DNA of 9,470 nt, taken from positions 587 through 10,056 of the forward strand of contig DLLE01000005.1 of NCBI GenBank assembly GCA_002477955.1. The letters run 5' to 3'. This DNA comes from Treponema sp. UBA7570. GTDB lineage: Bacteria > Spirochaetota > Spirochaetia > Treponematales > Treponemataceae. The notes beneath the pieces were generated by a model, which worked only from the letters and a program-made list of their open reading frames with translations, did not search any database and was not told the origin of the DNA. The translations under genes and the position numbers were made by a program. Of the stretch, positions 1 to 5,611 are shown piece after piece (the stretch's first letter is position 1; the number at the start of each line of letters is the position of its first letter).

Positions 1-1224
1 TGGAACAACGTTTTTATGCAGTTCAACAGAATTGACGAGAAAACTCTTGAGCCGCTTCCAAAGAAAAATGTTGATACAGGAATGGGACTTGAGCGCACAA
101 ACTGCATCTTGCAGGGAAAAACTTCGGTTTATCAGACGGAAGTTTTCCAGCCGATTATCGCTGAAATCGAGAAGCTTTCAAATTATAAGTATGGAACAGA
201 CGAGGAGAAAGACCGTTCTGTGAGAATTATTGCAGATCACAGCCGCGCTTCTGTTTTCATCATTGGAGATCCGAGAGGCGTTTCTCCGTCAAATGTCGGC
301 GCGGGATATGTTTTGCGCCGCTTGATTCGCCGCGCAGTCAGGCACGGGATGAAGCTCGGAATCGAAAAGTCTTTCCTTGCTGAAATTGCTGAAACTGTAA
401 TTGAGAATTTCAAGGCGGCTTATCCTGAACTTGAGCAGAATTCTGCGAAAATCAAGCAGGAGCTTACAGCCGAGGAAGAGAAATTTCGCCAGACTTTGAA
501 GAAGGGCGAGGCAGAATTCCAGAAACTTCTTCCGAATTTGATGAAAAATCCTAAAAAAGTGATTTCAGGAAAAGTCGCTTATAATCTTTATGAAACTTAC
601 GGCTATCCTCTTGAGCTTACTCAGGAGCTTGGCGCGGAGCACGGTTTTACAGTCGATGTTGAAGGCTTCAAGGCTGCTGAAAAAAAGCATCAGGAAGCGT
701 CAAAAACTTTGGATGCGGGAAAAGCGAAAGGCGGCTTGGCTGAGCAGTCAGATGTCGCGACAAAGTATCACACTGCAACTCACCTTTTGCAGCAGGCTTT
801 GGTCAATGTCTTGGGAGACGAGGTTGCGCAGAAAGGCTCGAACATCAACAACGAGCGAATGAGATTTGACTTTACTTTCAGCCGCCCGATGACTAAGGAA
901 GAAATTCAGAAAGTCGAGGACATTGTAAACGAGAAAATCAAGGAAGACTTGCCTGTAACAATGGAGATTATGACTCTTGACCAGGCGAAAAATGAAGGCG
1001 CGCGCGCGCTTTTCTCTAACAAGTACGGCGAGCAGGTAAAAGTCTACACAATCGGGCGCGACCCTAAAAACGACTGGTTCTCAAAGGAAGTTTGCGGCGG
1101 TCCTCATGTTCAGCACACTGCGCAGATTGGCGATTTCAAGATTGTAAAAGAGCAGTCTTCATCGGCAGGCGTAAGAAGAATCCGCGCGGTGATTTCTGGC
1201 GGGCTTCCGCTCGATCCTCAGTAA
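1..1224 (+). CDS. alaS: Alanyl-tRNA synthetase, 3' part (5' end outside window)
   Basis: The frame is open from base 1 and encodes the last 407 residues. AlaS charges tRNA-Ala with alanine and clears mischarged Ser/Gly-tRNA-Ala. The fragment opens with the end of the aminoacylation domain (WNNVFMQFNR, then KNVDTGMGLER). The tRNA-recognition domain follows, with GYVLRRLIRRAVRHG. The editing domain comes last, with the zinc/catalytic motif HTATH (fragment residues 257-261) and the second motif CGGPHVQHT (about 365-373), where most family members have CGGTHV. GARALFSNKYGEQVKVY is also typical. The protein ends about 30 residues after the second motif, so it lacks the C-terminal C-Ala oligomerisation domain of E. 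coli AlaS (876 aa); short AlaS is known in spirochetes. This gene uses more AAG, GAG and GC-rich codons than its neighbours. Its stop is followed by 188 bp without a clear terminator. Identity is nearly certain. Confidence 0.97.
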   Translation, partial: WNNVFMQFNRIDEKTLEPLPKKNVDTGMGLERTNCILQGKTSVYQTEVFQPIIAEIEKLSNYKYGTDEEKDRSVRIIADHSRASVFIIGDPRGVSPSNVGAGYVLRRLIRRAVRHGMKLGIEKSFLAEIAETVIENFKAAYPELEQNSAKIKQELTAEEEKFRQTLKKGEAEFQKLLPNLMKNPKKVISGKVAYNLYETYGYPLELTQELGAEHGFTVDVEGFKAAEKKHQEASKTLDAGKAKGGLAEQSDVATKYHTATHLLQQALVNVLGDEVAQKGSNINNERMRFDFTFSRPMTKEEIQKVEDIVNEKIKEDLPVTMEIMTLDQAKNEGARALFSNKYGEQVKVYTIGRDPKNDWFSKEVCGGPHVQHTAQIGDFKIVKEQSSSAGVRRIRAVISGGLPLDPQ

Positions 1225-1242
1225 ATTGCGCAAAAAAAAAAT

Positions 1243-1305
1243 AACAGCCTCTGAAAACGTCAATTTTTTTGGAGGTGATTTTTTATTTGAATGTAACTGG
1301 CTGTT
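1243..1305 (+). repeat. Long-loop inverted repeat after alaS
   Basis: AACAGCC (1243-1249) and GGCTGTT (1299-1305) form a perfect 7-bp inverted repeat with a 49-nt loop, followed by only two more T. Inside it, CCTC (1248-1251) can pair with GAGG (1272-1275) of the orphan Shine-Dalgarno sequence, competing with the outer stem for the two C at 1248-1249. The long loop argues against an ordinary intrinsic terminator. It could be a processing or regulatory hairpin in the alaS 3' tail, or chance in AT-rich DNA. Confidence 0.3.
1271..1279 (+). promoter_or_regulatory. Orphan perfect Shine-Dalgarno, GGAGGTGAT
   Basis: GGAGGTGAT is fully complementary to the usual bacterial 16S rRNA 3' tail (AUCACCUCC), yet no recognised gene starts behind it. 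Two readings are possible. A TTG at 1287 opens a 20-codon frame ending in TAG at 1347-1349. An ATG at 1291 is followed directly by TAA, a start-stop mini-ORF. Spacing from GGAGG is 11 nt to the TTG and 15 nt to the ATG, both long. The 1225-1412 gap also has a TTGACA at 1306-1311, but no good -10 at normal distance, so I do not call a promoter for the downstream operon. Confidence 0.4.
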
Positions 1306-1412
1306 TTGACAGTTGTTTATATTCGTTAAGTGTTTTTGGAACTTTTTAGTTTTTTCAAAAACCCTGCATGTTCTCGTTTTACAGAACAAAAAAGACAAGT
1401 TAAGGAAAGTTT

Positions 1413-2492
1413 ATGAAACGTTTTGCACTTTGCGTATCTTTGATTTTAATGGCAGCTACAGGAGCCTTTGCTCAGACAGATTTACAGCCTCTTGCTACTG
1501 TAAAACTCAATAAATCAGAGACAATCACCTTAAAGCAGCTCAAGAATAGAGTTGAAATTTATGGAAAACAGAATGGAATTTCTTCTTTTACAGTTGATCA
1601 GAAAAAAGAAATTCTTAATGCGATGATTGATGAAAAATTGGTTGTACAGGCTGCGACAAAAGCAGGAATGGTTCTTACTGATTCTCAGGTTAATCAGTAT
1701 TTTATGCAGAATGTAAGCCAGCAGTTTGGAAGAAATGTTACAGAAGCAGAATTTGAGGAAATAATAAAAAAACAGACAGGAAAATCTTTTGAGGATTACA
1801 TGAAAAATACTGTAGGAATGGGAGTCGCTGAATACAAAACTTATTTGAAGAATCAGCTGATTGCCCAGCAGTATGTTTTGCAGCAAAAACAGGAAGAAAT
1901 TCAAAAAGCTGCTCCGAGCGATGAAGAAATTCGTGCTTTTTATGAATTGAATAAGGCAAGTTTTGTTCAGAACGATATGCTTAAACTTTTCCTTGTGCTT
2001 TTTCCTAAAAACAATGATCCTGCTGCCGCAAAAACAAAGGCAGAAGCTATGTTGAAAGATTTTAAGGATAAAAAAATTACTACTGAAAAAATCAAGGCAA
2101 ATGCAGCAAATTCAAAAGATTATCAGGGCGGAGATTTATTCATAAGCAAAACCGCTCAGCATGCTCAGCAGCTTGGCATTACATACAATGAACTTCTCGA
2201 ACTTTTTGGAAAAGAAAAAGGATATGTTTCTTCGCTTACAGAAACAGAAAACGACTTTCAATTTTATGCGGTTCGTGCAAAGTACAGTGCAAAAATGCTT
2301 GGTTTGAGCGATTTAGTTCAGCCGGAAACGACAATCACTGTCTATGATTATATAAAATCTAATCTTACACAGCAGAAACAGAGCCAGGCAATGATTGCGG
2401 CAGTTCAAGACGTAACAAAAGCTCTTGATACTCCAGAAAATGTAGAAAGAAAGAAGACTGGTGCAGCTTTAGACAAGTTGCTTAATTGGTAA
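1413..2492 (+). CDS. Exported SurA/parvulin-like folding factor (Tpn39b-like)
   Basis: The 359-aa product starts with a signal peptide: basic KR, a hydrophobic core, and cleavage probably after AFA at residue 20. The mature protein should act in the periplasm or at the outer membrane. Residues 25-165 resemble the helical SurA/PpiC N-terminal domain, with the typical pattern 'ILNAMIDEKLVVQAA' near 67-81. Residues about 170-290 look like a parvulin domain, with GGDLFIS at 239-245 matching the family's GGDLG turn. The segment that normally carries the conserved histidine reads LKLFLVLF, so isomerase activity may be lost and chaperone activity kept. Residues 290-359 are a helical tail. The ATG has AAGGAAA upstream at good spacing. 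nusB starts 18 bp after its stop, so it heads a three-gene unit. From memory it corresponds to the T. pallidum 'basic membrane protein' Tpn39b. The family call is firm; the enzymatic role is uncertain. Confidence 0.9.
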   Translation: MKRFALCVSLILMAATGAFAQTDLQPLATVKLNKSETITLKQLKNRVEIYGKQNGISSFTVDQKKEILNAMIDEKLVVQAATKAGMVLTDSQVNQYFMQNVSQQFGRNVTEAEFEEIIKKQTGKSFEDYMKNTVGMGVAEYKTYLKNQLIAQQYVLQQKQEEIQKAAPSDEEIRAFYELNKASFVQNDMLKLFLVLFPKNNDPAAAKTKAEAMLKDFKDKKITTEKIKANAANSKDYQGGDLFISKTAQHAQQLGITYNELLELFGKEKGYVSSLTETENDFQFYAVRAKYSAKMLGLSDLVQPETTITVYDYIKSNLTQQKQSQAMIAAVQDVTKALDTPENVERKKTGAALDKLLNW

Positions 2493-2510
2493 TTTTACAG
2501 GAAAGATAAA

Positions 2511-2945
2511 GTGTCAAGAAGAAGAGGAAGAATTTTGGCTTTTCAGGGACTTTATTCCTGGGAAGTAGGCGGAATGCCTAAAGAAGATGTTCTTGAATTG
2601 TCTTGGGCGGATGGAGATTCTGAAAAAAATGCAGTTGATATGGAAACTGCAACTTTTGCAAGGGTTTTGATTGCCGGTGCGATTGAAAATCAGTCTCAGA
2701 TTGATGAACGTATAAAAGAAAATCTTAAAGGCTGGGATTTTGCGCGTCTTAATAAGGTTACGCTTTCGATTTTGCGTATGAGCGTTTATTCTTTGCTTTT
2801 TCAGAAAGACGTTCCTGTTTCTATTGTAATTGACGAAGCGGTTGATATTGCAAAAGAATACGGACAGGATGATTCGTTTAAATTTATAAATGCGGTTTTG
2901 GACACTATTGGAAAATCCTGCAATTCTCAATCGTCAGAAAAATAA
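2511..2945 (+). CDS. nusB: Transcription antitermination factor NusB
   Basis: The 144-aa protein has the usual length and the all-helical NusB fold signature. SRRRGRILAFQGLYSWE at the N-terminus matches the arginine-rich first helix that contacts boxA RNA. The C-terminal half holds LNKVTLSILRMSVYSLLF, DVPVSIVIDEAVDIAKEYG and FINAVLDTI, all hallmarks. NusB with NusE (S10) binds boxA of rRNA leaders and supports antitermination in the cytoplasm. The start is a GTG at 2511 with AGGAAAG just upstream; no ATG fits the conserved N-terminus. It lies 18 bp after the exported folding factor and 13 bp before the TPR lipoprotein gene, so the three are probably co-transcribed. The last ten residues are a Ser/Gln-rich tail of no clear role. 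Confidence 0.96.
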   Translation: MSRRRGRILAFQGLYSWEVGGMPKEDVLELSWADGDSEKNAVDMETATFARVLIAGAIENQSQIDERIKENLKGWDFARLNKVTLSILRMSVYSLLFQKDVPVSIVIDEAVDIAKEYGQDDSFKFINAVLDTIGKSCNSQSSEK

Positions 2946-2958
2946 TTTTGGTCTGCAT

Positions 2959-4863
2959 ATGAAGAAAAACTGGAAATTTTTGTCCAGCCGTAAGAATCTG
3001 GCAGTGATTTTTTTACTCACCGGATTCTTATTTTTTTCGTGTTCGCAGAGTTCAAATCAGTCGTCTTTTTTGTCTGCTCTTGATACTGTTGATTCTTTTA
3101 TTCAACTTGGGCAGACTGACGATGCTTTAAAACTTTTAAAAAAAACTTCAAAATCAGCATACAGCGCTTACGCAAGAATTGGAATTTACCGGCGTTTTAT
3201 GACGCTTGGAGAAAAAAAACTTGCAGAAAAGATACTTTCCGACAGTTTAAAGAAAATCCCCGGCAACAATGAGATTTCCGCGGTCTATTCTCATTTTTTG
3301 TTGCGAGAAGGGCGTTTCGACGAAGCTCTAAAAATTGGTTCCGTTTTGGAAGGCTCAGAATACGGTTCGATTTATGCGGAGGCGGTTTTAAAATCTCAAA
3401 AAGAAAAAAATCTTCTCTTGCCTCAGCTTTCCGGAATTTACGGCGACTGTTATTCTGCAACGGGAAACGAAAAATGGCTTGTAAACGCGGCGCTTCCGTT
3501 TTTAAAAGATGGAAACTATTCTGCGGCGGCCGCTTTGCAGAAATCGATTCAGAGTGATTTTAATTTGTTTTGGGCTAAGGTTCAGTTTGACGCAAAAAAT
3601 TACGATTTGTGCGTTGAAAATTACGAAAATGCGCAGTTAAAAGGTTTTTCTGTTGAAAATTATGAACTGACAGATCTTGCAAGCGATGCTTTTTTTATGC
3701 TTGGAGATTACGATTCTGCAGAAAAAGAGCGCGAACGTTTGATTTTGCAGGCAAAAATTGAAAAAAATGCGAATGTTCCAGAACTTGTTTACGTAAATAG
3801 CGCGCTTTGGGCTTATAATGCTGCCCAATATTCAAGAGCATACGATTTATTGATGACAGTTATAATGCGTGATTCAAAAAATATTCCTGCCTTAATAACT
3901 TATGGAAAATTTGCTCGCGCGGATTCTGTATTGGAAAAGCAGGATTTGTTTGAACGGGAATTGAGAAAAACTTCCTTGCGCACATATTCGATGAAGCAGA
4001 AAGATGAGCGGCCGAAATTTTTGATAAGAGATGCAATTTTTAGAATTGAGAAAATGCTTGAATGGCAGAAAAAAAATGCGCAGACTTTGAGCGATGAGCT
4101 TTTGGTAGAAAAACTTTCTTTATGGCTGACTGAAAATTCTGATTTACCGCAAAAAAAAGTTGAAAGCGAAATATGGAAAAATCTCGAAATTAACGAAATT
4201 GAAAAAAATATGTATCCGCCGGCACTTTTGCATTTTGCCGTAAACGAATTCTTAAAGTTCGAAAAAAAAGAAGATGCCAGGCTTTTGTTCGAAAACTATT
4301 TGGACGCCCGCTATAAAATGAAAAAAACGGACTTGCAGGACGAAAAAGTTGAATATGATATTTTTGGCGGTGAAAAAACATATTCTGCTCCGCCAGTTCC
4401 TGATTTTGTAATAAGGGCGGCTTTTGGCGACAGGGCGGCGGATTATGCAAACACAATGGAAACTTGGGAAATTGAAACTGCCGCATATTTTGCCCTTCTT
4501 GACAATAATATTTCCGCCGCCCGCCGTCTGTACGAATATGCGCTTTTTGAAACAGGAGGCGCTCGAACGATTGAAGCTGACGGTCAGATTGTTTCTTTTA
4601 GCAGGCTTTGTGCTGTAAATTCGGCTGTTAATCTTGCTGTAATTTATGCTTCTGACGGTGAGTTAAAAAGAGCGCTGAATCTCTACGGACTTGCTTCTGG
4701 CAGAACTAAAGATAAAAAGTTAAAATCCAAAATTCTTTACAGAACCGCTCTTGTTCAAAACGATTTGCAGAATAAGGAAAGCGCAATTCTTTCGCTTGAA
4801 TATGCCTTAAGCTTAAATCCAATGAATGCTGATGCAAGGCTTATGCTCAGAAAATTAAAATGA
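2959..4863 (+). CDS. Predicted TPR-repeat lipoprotein of unknown function
   Basis: I place the start at the ATG at 2959, 13 bp after the nusB stop. An earlier in-frame ATG at 2890 lies inside nusB and would put 23 polar residues ahead of the signal peptide. The product is 634 aa. Residues 1-27 form a basic, then strongly hydrophobic signal ending LFFSC, so Cys28 is the likely lipidated residue; the lipobox is loose (Phe at -2 and -3), as spirochetes allow. The rest is alpha-helical with degenerate tetratricopeptide units: around 40-115 (GQTDDALKLLKK, DEALKIG) and clearest at 555-630 (ILYRTALVQNDLQNKESAI and SLEYALSLNP). TPR domains bind partner proteins, so an envelope scaffold or assembly role is plausible. 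No catalytic motif is visible. The Shine-Dalgarno is poor, which suggests translational coupling to nusB. The stop is followed at once by an A-tract and the groES terminator stem. Confidence 0.88.
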   Translation: MKKNWKFLSSRKNLAVIFLLTGFLFFSCSQSSNQSSFLSALDTVDSFIQLGQTDDALKLLKKTSKSAYSAYARIGIYRRFMTLGEKKLAEKILSDSLKKIPGNNEISAVYSHFLLREGRFDEALKIGSVLEGSEYGSIYAEAVLKSQKEKNLLLPQLSGIYGDCYSATGNEKWLVNAALPFLKDGNYSAAAALQKSIQSDFNLFWAKVQFDAKNYDLCVENYENAQLKGFSVENYELTDLASDAFFMLGDYDSAEKERERLILQAKIEKNANVPELVYVNSALWAYNAAQYSRAYDLLMTVIMRDSKNIPALITYGKFARADSVLEKQDLFERELRKTSLRTYSMKQKDERPKFLIRDAIFRIEKMLEWQKKNAQTLSDELLVEKLSLWLTENSDLPQKKVESEIWKNLEINEIEKNMYPPALLHFAVNEFLKFEKKEDARLLFENYLDARYKMKKTDLQDEKVEYDIFGGEKTYSAPPVPDFVIRAAFGDRAADYANTMETWEIETAAYFALLDNNISAARRLYEYALFETGGARTIEADGQIVSFSRLCAVNSAVNLAVIYASDGELKRALNLYGLASGRTKDKKLKSKILYRTALVQNDLQNKESAILSLEYALSLNPMNADARLMLRKLK

Positions 4864-4903
4864 CAAAAAAAAACGGTCATTGAGTTTTTCTCGAAATGAC
4901 CGT
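4864..4903 (-). terminator. Intrinsic terminator of groES
   Basis: Read on the minus strand, 11 nt after the groES stop, ACGGTCAT (4903-4896) and ATGACCGT (4880-4873) form a perfect 8-bp stem. It extends inward by GAG/CTC over an A-rich loop and is followed by nine T. On the plus strand the same stem follows the TPR stop directly but is preceded by A and lacks a T-tract after it, so it would terminate that operon weakly at best. Confidence 0.9.
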
Positions 4904-4913
4904 CTATAACAAG

Positions 4914-5186
4914 TTATTCTACTACAGCGATGATGTCTGAGTTTTTAACGATTAAATAATCTTCGCCGTTCATTTTTACCTGAACACCTGAATATTTGTC
5001 GTACATTACACGGTCGCCCACTTTTACAGTGATTTTTTCTTTTTCTGTGCCAGGTCCAACAGCTTCTACTTTTGCAGTCTGTGTTTTTTCCTGGGCAGAT
5101 TCTGGAAGAAGAATGCCTGATTTTGTTGTTGTTTCTGCTTTTTCTTCCTTGAGAAGAACTCTGTCCGCTAATGGTTTAAGTTTCAT
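4914..5186 (-). CDS. groES: Co-chaperonin GroES (Hsp10)
   Basis: The 90-aa protein has the size of bacterial GroES. It opens with MKLKPLADRVLLKEEKAE. The mobile loop follows with SGILLPE (about 23-29, where I-L-L contacts GroEL), then the AVGPGTEKE turn, the roof/beta core VKVGDRVMYDKYSG, and the ending DYLIVKNSDIIAVVE. GroES caps the GroEL ring and triggers folding in the closed chamber. I chose the ATG at 5186. A TTG 15 bp upstream is in frame, but it overlaps the Shine-Dalgarno sequence and adds five non-homologous residues. No groEL lies downstream: the gene ends in a terminator and meets the TPR gene tail to tail. This monocistronic layout is also known in T. pallidum. No CIRCE operator (TTAGCACTC-N9-GAGTGCTAA) is visible upstream, so HrcA control is not supported here. 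Confidence 0.97.
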   Translation of the reverse strand: MKLKPLADRVLLKEEKAETTTKSGILLPESAQEKTQTAKVEAVGPGTEKEKITVKVGDRVMYDKYSGVQVKMNGEDYLIVKNSDIIAVVE

Positions 5187-5194
5187 ATATATAA

Positions 5195-5199
5195 CCTCC
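5195..5199 (-). promoter_or_regulatory. groES ribosome binding site
   Basis: GGAGG on the minus strand lies 8 nt before the ATG at 5186. It settles the start, because the alternative in-frame TTG at 5201-5199 overlaps this site. Confidence 0.9.
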
Positions 5200-5223
5200 A
5201 AATTTTTTTTAATCCTTGCTTTA

Positions 5224-5253
5224 AATATATAAATTTTGTCTCTTAATCGTCAA
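5224..5253 (-). promoter_or_regulatory. Sigma-70 promoter of groES
   Basis: On the minus strand TTGACG (5253-5248) is followed after 18 bp by TATATT (5229-5224); the AT run also offers TATATA at 16 bp. Transcription would start near 5217, giving a leader of about 30 nt. It is the best -35/-10 pair upstream of groES. Confidence 0.65.
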
Positions 5254-5283
5254 CAAAAATCGTTTTAATTTGATTTTTTTTAA

Positions 5284-5356
5284 TGCGTCAAAAAGACACA
5301 ATGCTAAATTAAAAGCTTTTAACTGTATCAAAAAGAAACAATAAGAATTTTAAAAG
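5284..5356. repeat. Twin operator-like dyads in imperfect direct repeat
   Basis: TGCGTCAAAAAGACACA (5284-5300) and TGTATCAAAAAGAAACA (5324-5340) are each an imperfect dyad of the form TGTnTC-A5-GAnACA, with one mismatched pair each. They sit exactly 40 bp apart, close to four helical turns, and each is followed by a related A/T stretch ending TAAAAG (to 5315 and 5356). Such paired dyads are typical of sites for a dimeric DNA-binding protein. They lie about 75-115 bp upstream of the groES start and 220-260 bp upstream of the predicted sigma-54 start, a distance compatible with enhancer sites. The regulator is unknown. The second copy also overlaps a weak -35/-10 pair, TTAACT (5319) and TAAGAA (5342). 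Confidence 0.45.
5309..5322. repeat. Perfect 14-bp palindrome between the dyads
   Basis: TTAAAAGCTTTTAA is a perfect palindrome with no spacer, placed between the two 17-bp dyads with gaps of 8 bp and 1 bp. It may be part of the same regulatory array, or a by-product of the AT-rich composition. Confidence 0.35.
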
Positions 5357-5370
5357 AGGATTTTTTTACC

Positions 5371-5494
5371 CGAAAAATACGCCCCAGGGCCGGAAGGGAA
5401 CGCAAGTTCGTCCGCAGGACCGAGGGTTACTGAGCCTGTAGGCACTGGTTTGAAGAAAAAAGAGAAGAGTAATCGGAAAAATTGCGTTTTTTAG
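5371..5494 (+). ncRNA. Candidate structured RNA, family not recognised
   Basis: This GC-rich island in an AT-rich spacer folds by eye into a compact, nested structure. The closing helix pairs AAAAA-U-ACGC (5373-5382) with GCGTTTTTT (5484-5492), with one bulged U. Inside it, CCAGGGCC (5384-5391) pairs with GGCACTGG (5441-5448), with one G-A mismatch. Within that lie three hairpins: GAAC-GCAA-GTTC (5398-5409, a GNRA tetraloop), GTCC-GCA-GGAC (5410-5420, directly stacked on the first), and GGGTT-ACTG-AGCCT (5424-5437). An unpaired purine stretch, GGAAGG (5392-5397), sits in the junction. There is no open frame of note. The multi-branched core closed by an outer helix resembles a riboswitch aptamer or a small stable RNA. 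The strand is inferred from the downstream gene and the G-U pair in the third hairpin. I could not match it to SRP RNA, 6S, tmRNA, RNase P or a known riboswitch. Confidence 0.45.
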
Positions 5495-5544
5495 CAAGAT
5501 GTGGCGCCTAAAAAATAGTAAAAAGTTGGCACATTTCTTGCTAA
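5491..5544. repeat. Inverted repeat ending in the sigma-54 promoter
   Basis: TTAGCAAGA (5491-5499) is the exact reverse complement of TCTTGCTAA (5536-5544). Pairing continues with TGTG (5500-5503) and CACA (5530-5533), across a 2-nt bulge, and with CC/GG. The right arm is the -12 half of the promoter. The left arm overlaps the 3' strand of the structured RNA's closing helix at 5491-5494, so the two folds exclude each other in a read-through transcript. The left arm read on the minus strand gives a degenerate second -24/-12 motif with spacing one base too long. Confidence 0.5.
5527..5542 (+). promoter_or_regulatory. Sigma-54 (RpoN) -24/-12 promoter
   Basis: TGGCAC (5527-5532), five bases, then TTGCT (5538-5542) fits the RpoN consensus TGGCAC-N5-TTGCW at every defined position, with exactly 10 bp between the invariant GG (5528-5529) and GC (5540-5541). 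Transcription would begin near 5553, giving a leader of about 147 nt before the sigma-factor ATG. A sigma-70 reading is poorer: the AT-rich TATATA nearby has no -35 at 16-18 bp. RpoN promoters need an AAA+ activator bound upstream; the twin dyads at 5284-5340 are candidates. Confidence 0.6.
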
Positions 5545-5611
5545 TATATAAGTGTAAAAAAATTAAAAATAAACATCGTTTCGGCGATTTTAATGTTGCA
5601 TGATAAAAATT

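Noticed and set aside
1306..1332. TTGACA at 1306 as the promoter of the nusB operon
   Set aside because: No acceptable -10 lies 16-18 bp downstream; TATATT at 1318 is only 6 bp away, so the pair is not a standard promoter.
1530..1959. Minus-strand frames of 124 and 73 codons opposite the folding-factor gene
   Set aside because: They are Phe/Leu/Asn-rich mirror frames of a Lys/Glu/Gln-rich coding strand, with no signal of their own.
2890..2958. Upstream ATG start for the TPR lipoprotein
   Set aside because: It lies within nusB in another frame and would place polar residues before an otherwise standard lipoprotein signal peptide.
5199..5201. TTG start for groES giving a 95-aa protein
   Set aside because: It overlaps the GGAGG ribosome binding site of the ATG at 5186, and the extra residues are not part of the GroES family.
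5187..5320. CIRCE operator for HrcA upstream of groES
   Set aside because: GCTAAATT at 5303 superficially recalls a CIRCE half site, but there is no TTAGCACTC-N9-GAGTGCTAA pair.
5384..5410. Possible SRP 4.5S RNA, because of CAGGGCCGGAAGGG
   Set aside because: The string resembles the SRP domain IV loop CAGGnCCGGAAGG, but the matching AGCAGCC side is missing, and the region folds as a multi-branched structure, not one long hairpin.
5390..5450. Cobalamin, c-di-GMP (GEMM) or 6S RNA resemblance (GGGAA...TCC...ACTG; GACGCAA-like; GGGTTAC-GCCTG)
   Set aside because: Only short scattered words agree; the conserved cores, loop order and lengths of these families are not present.
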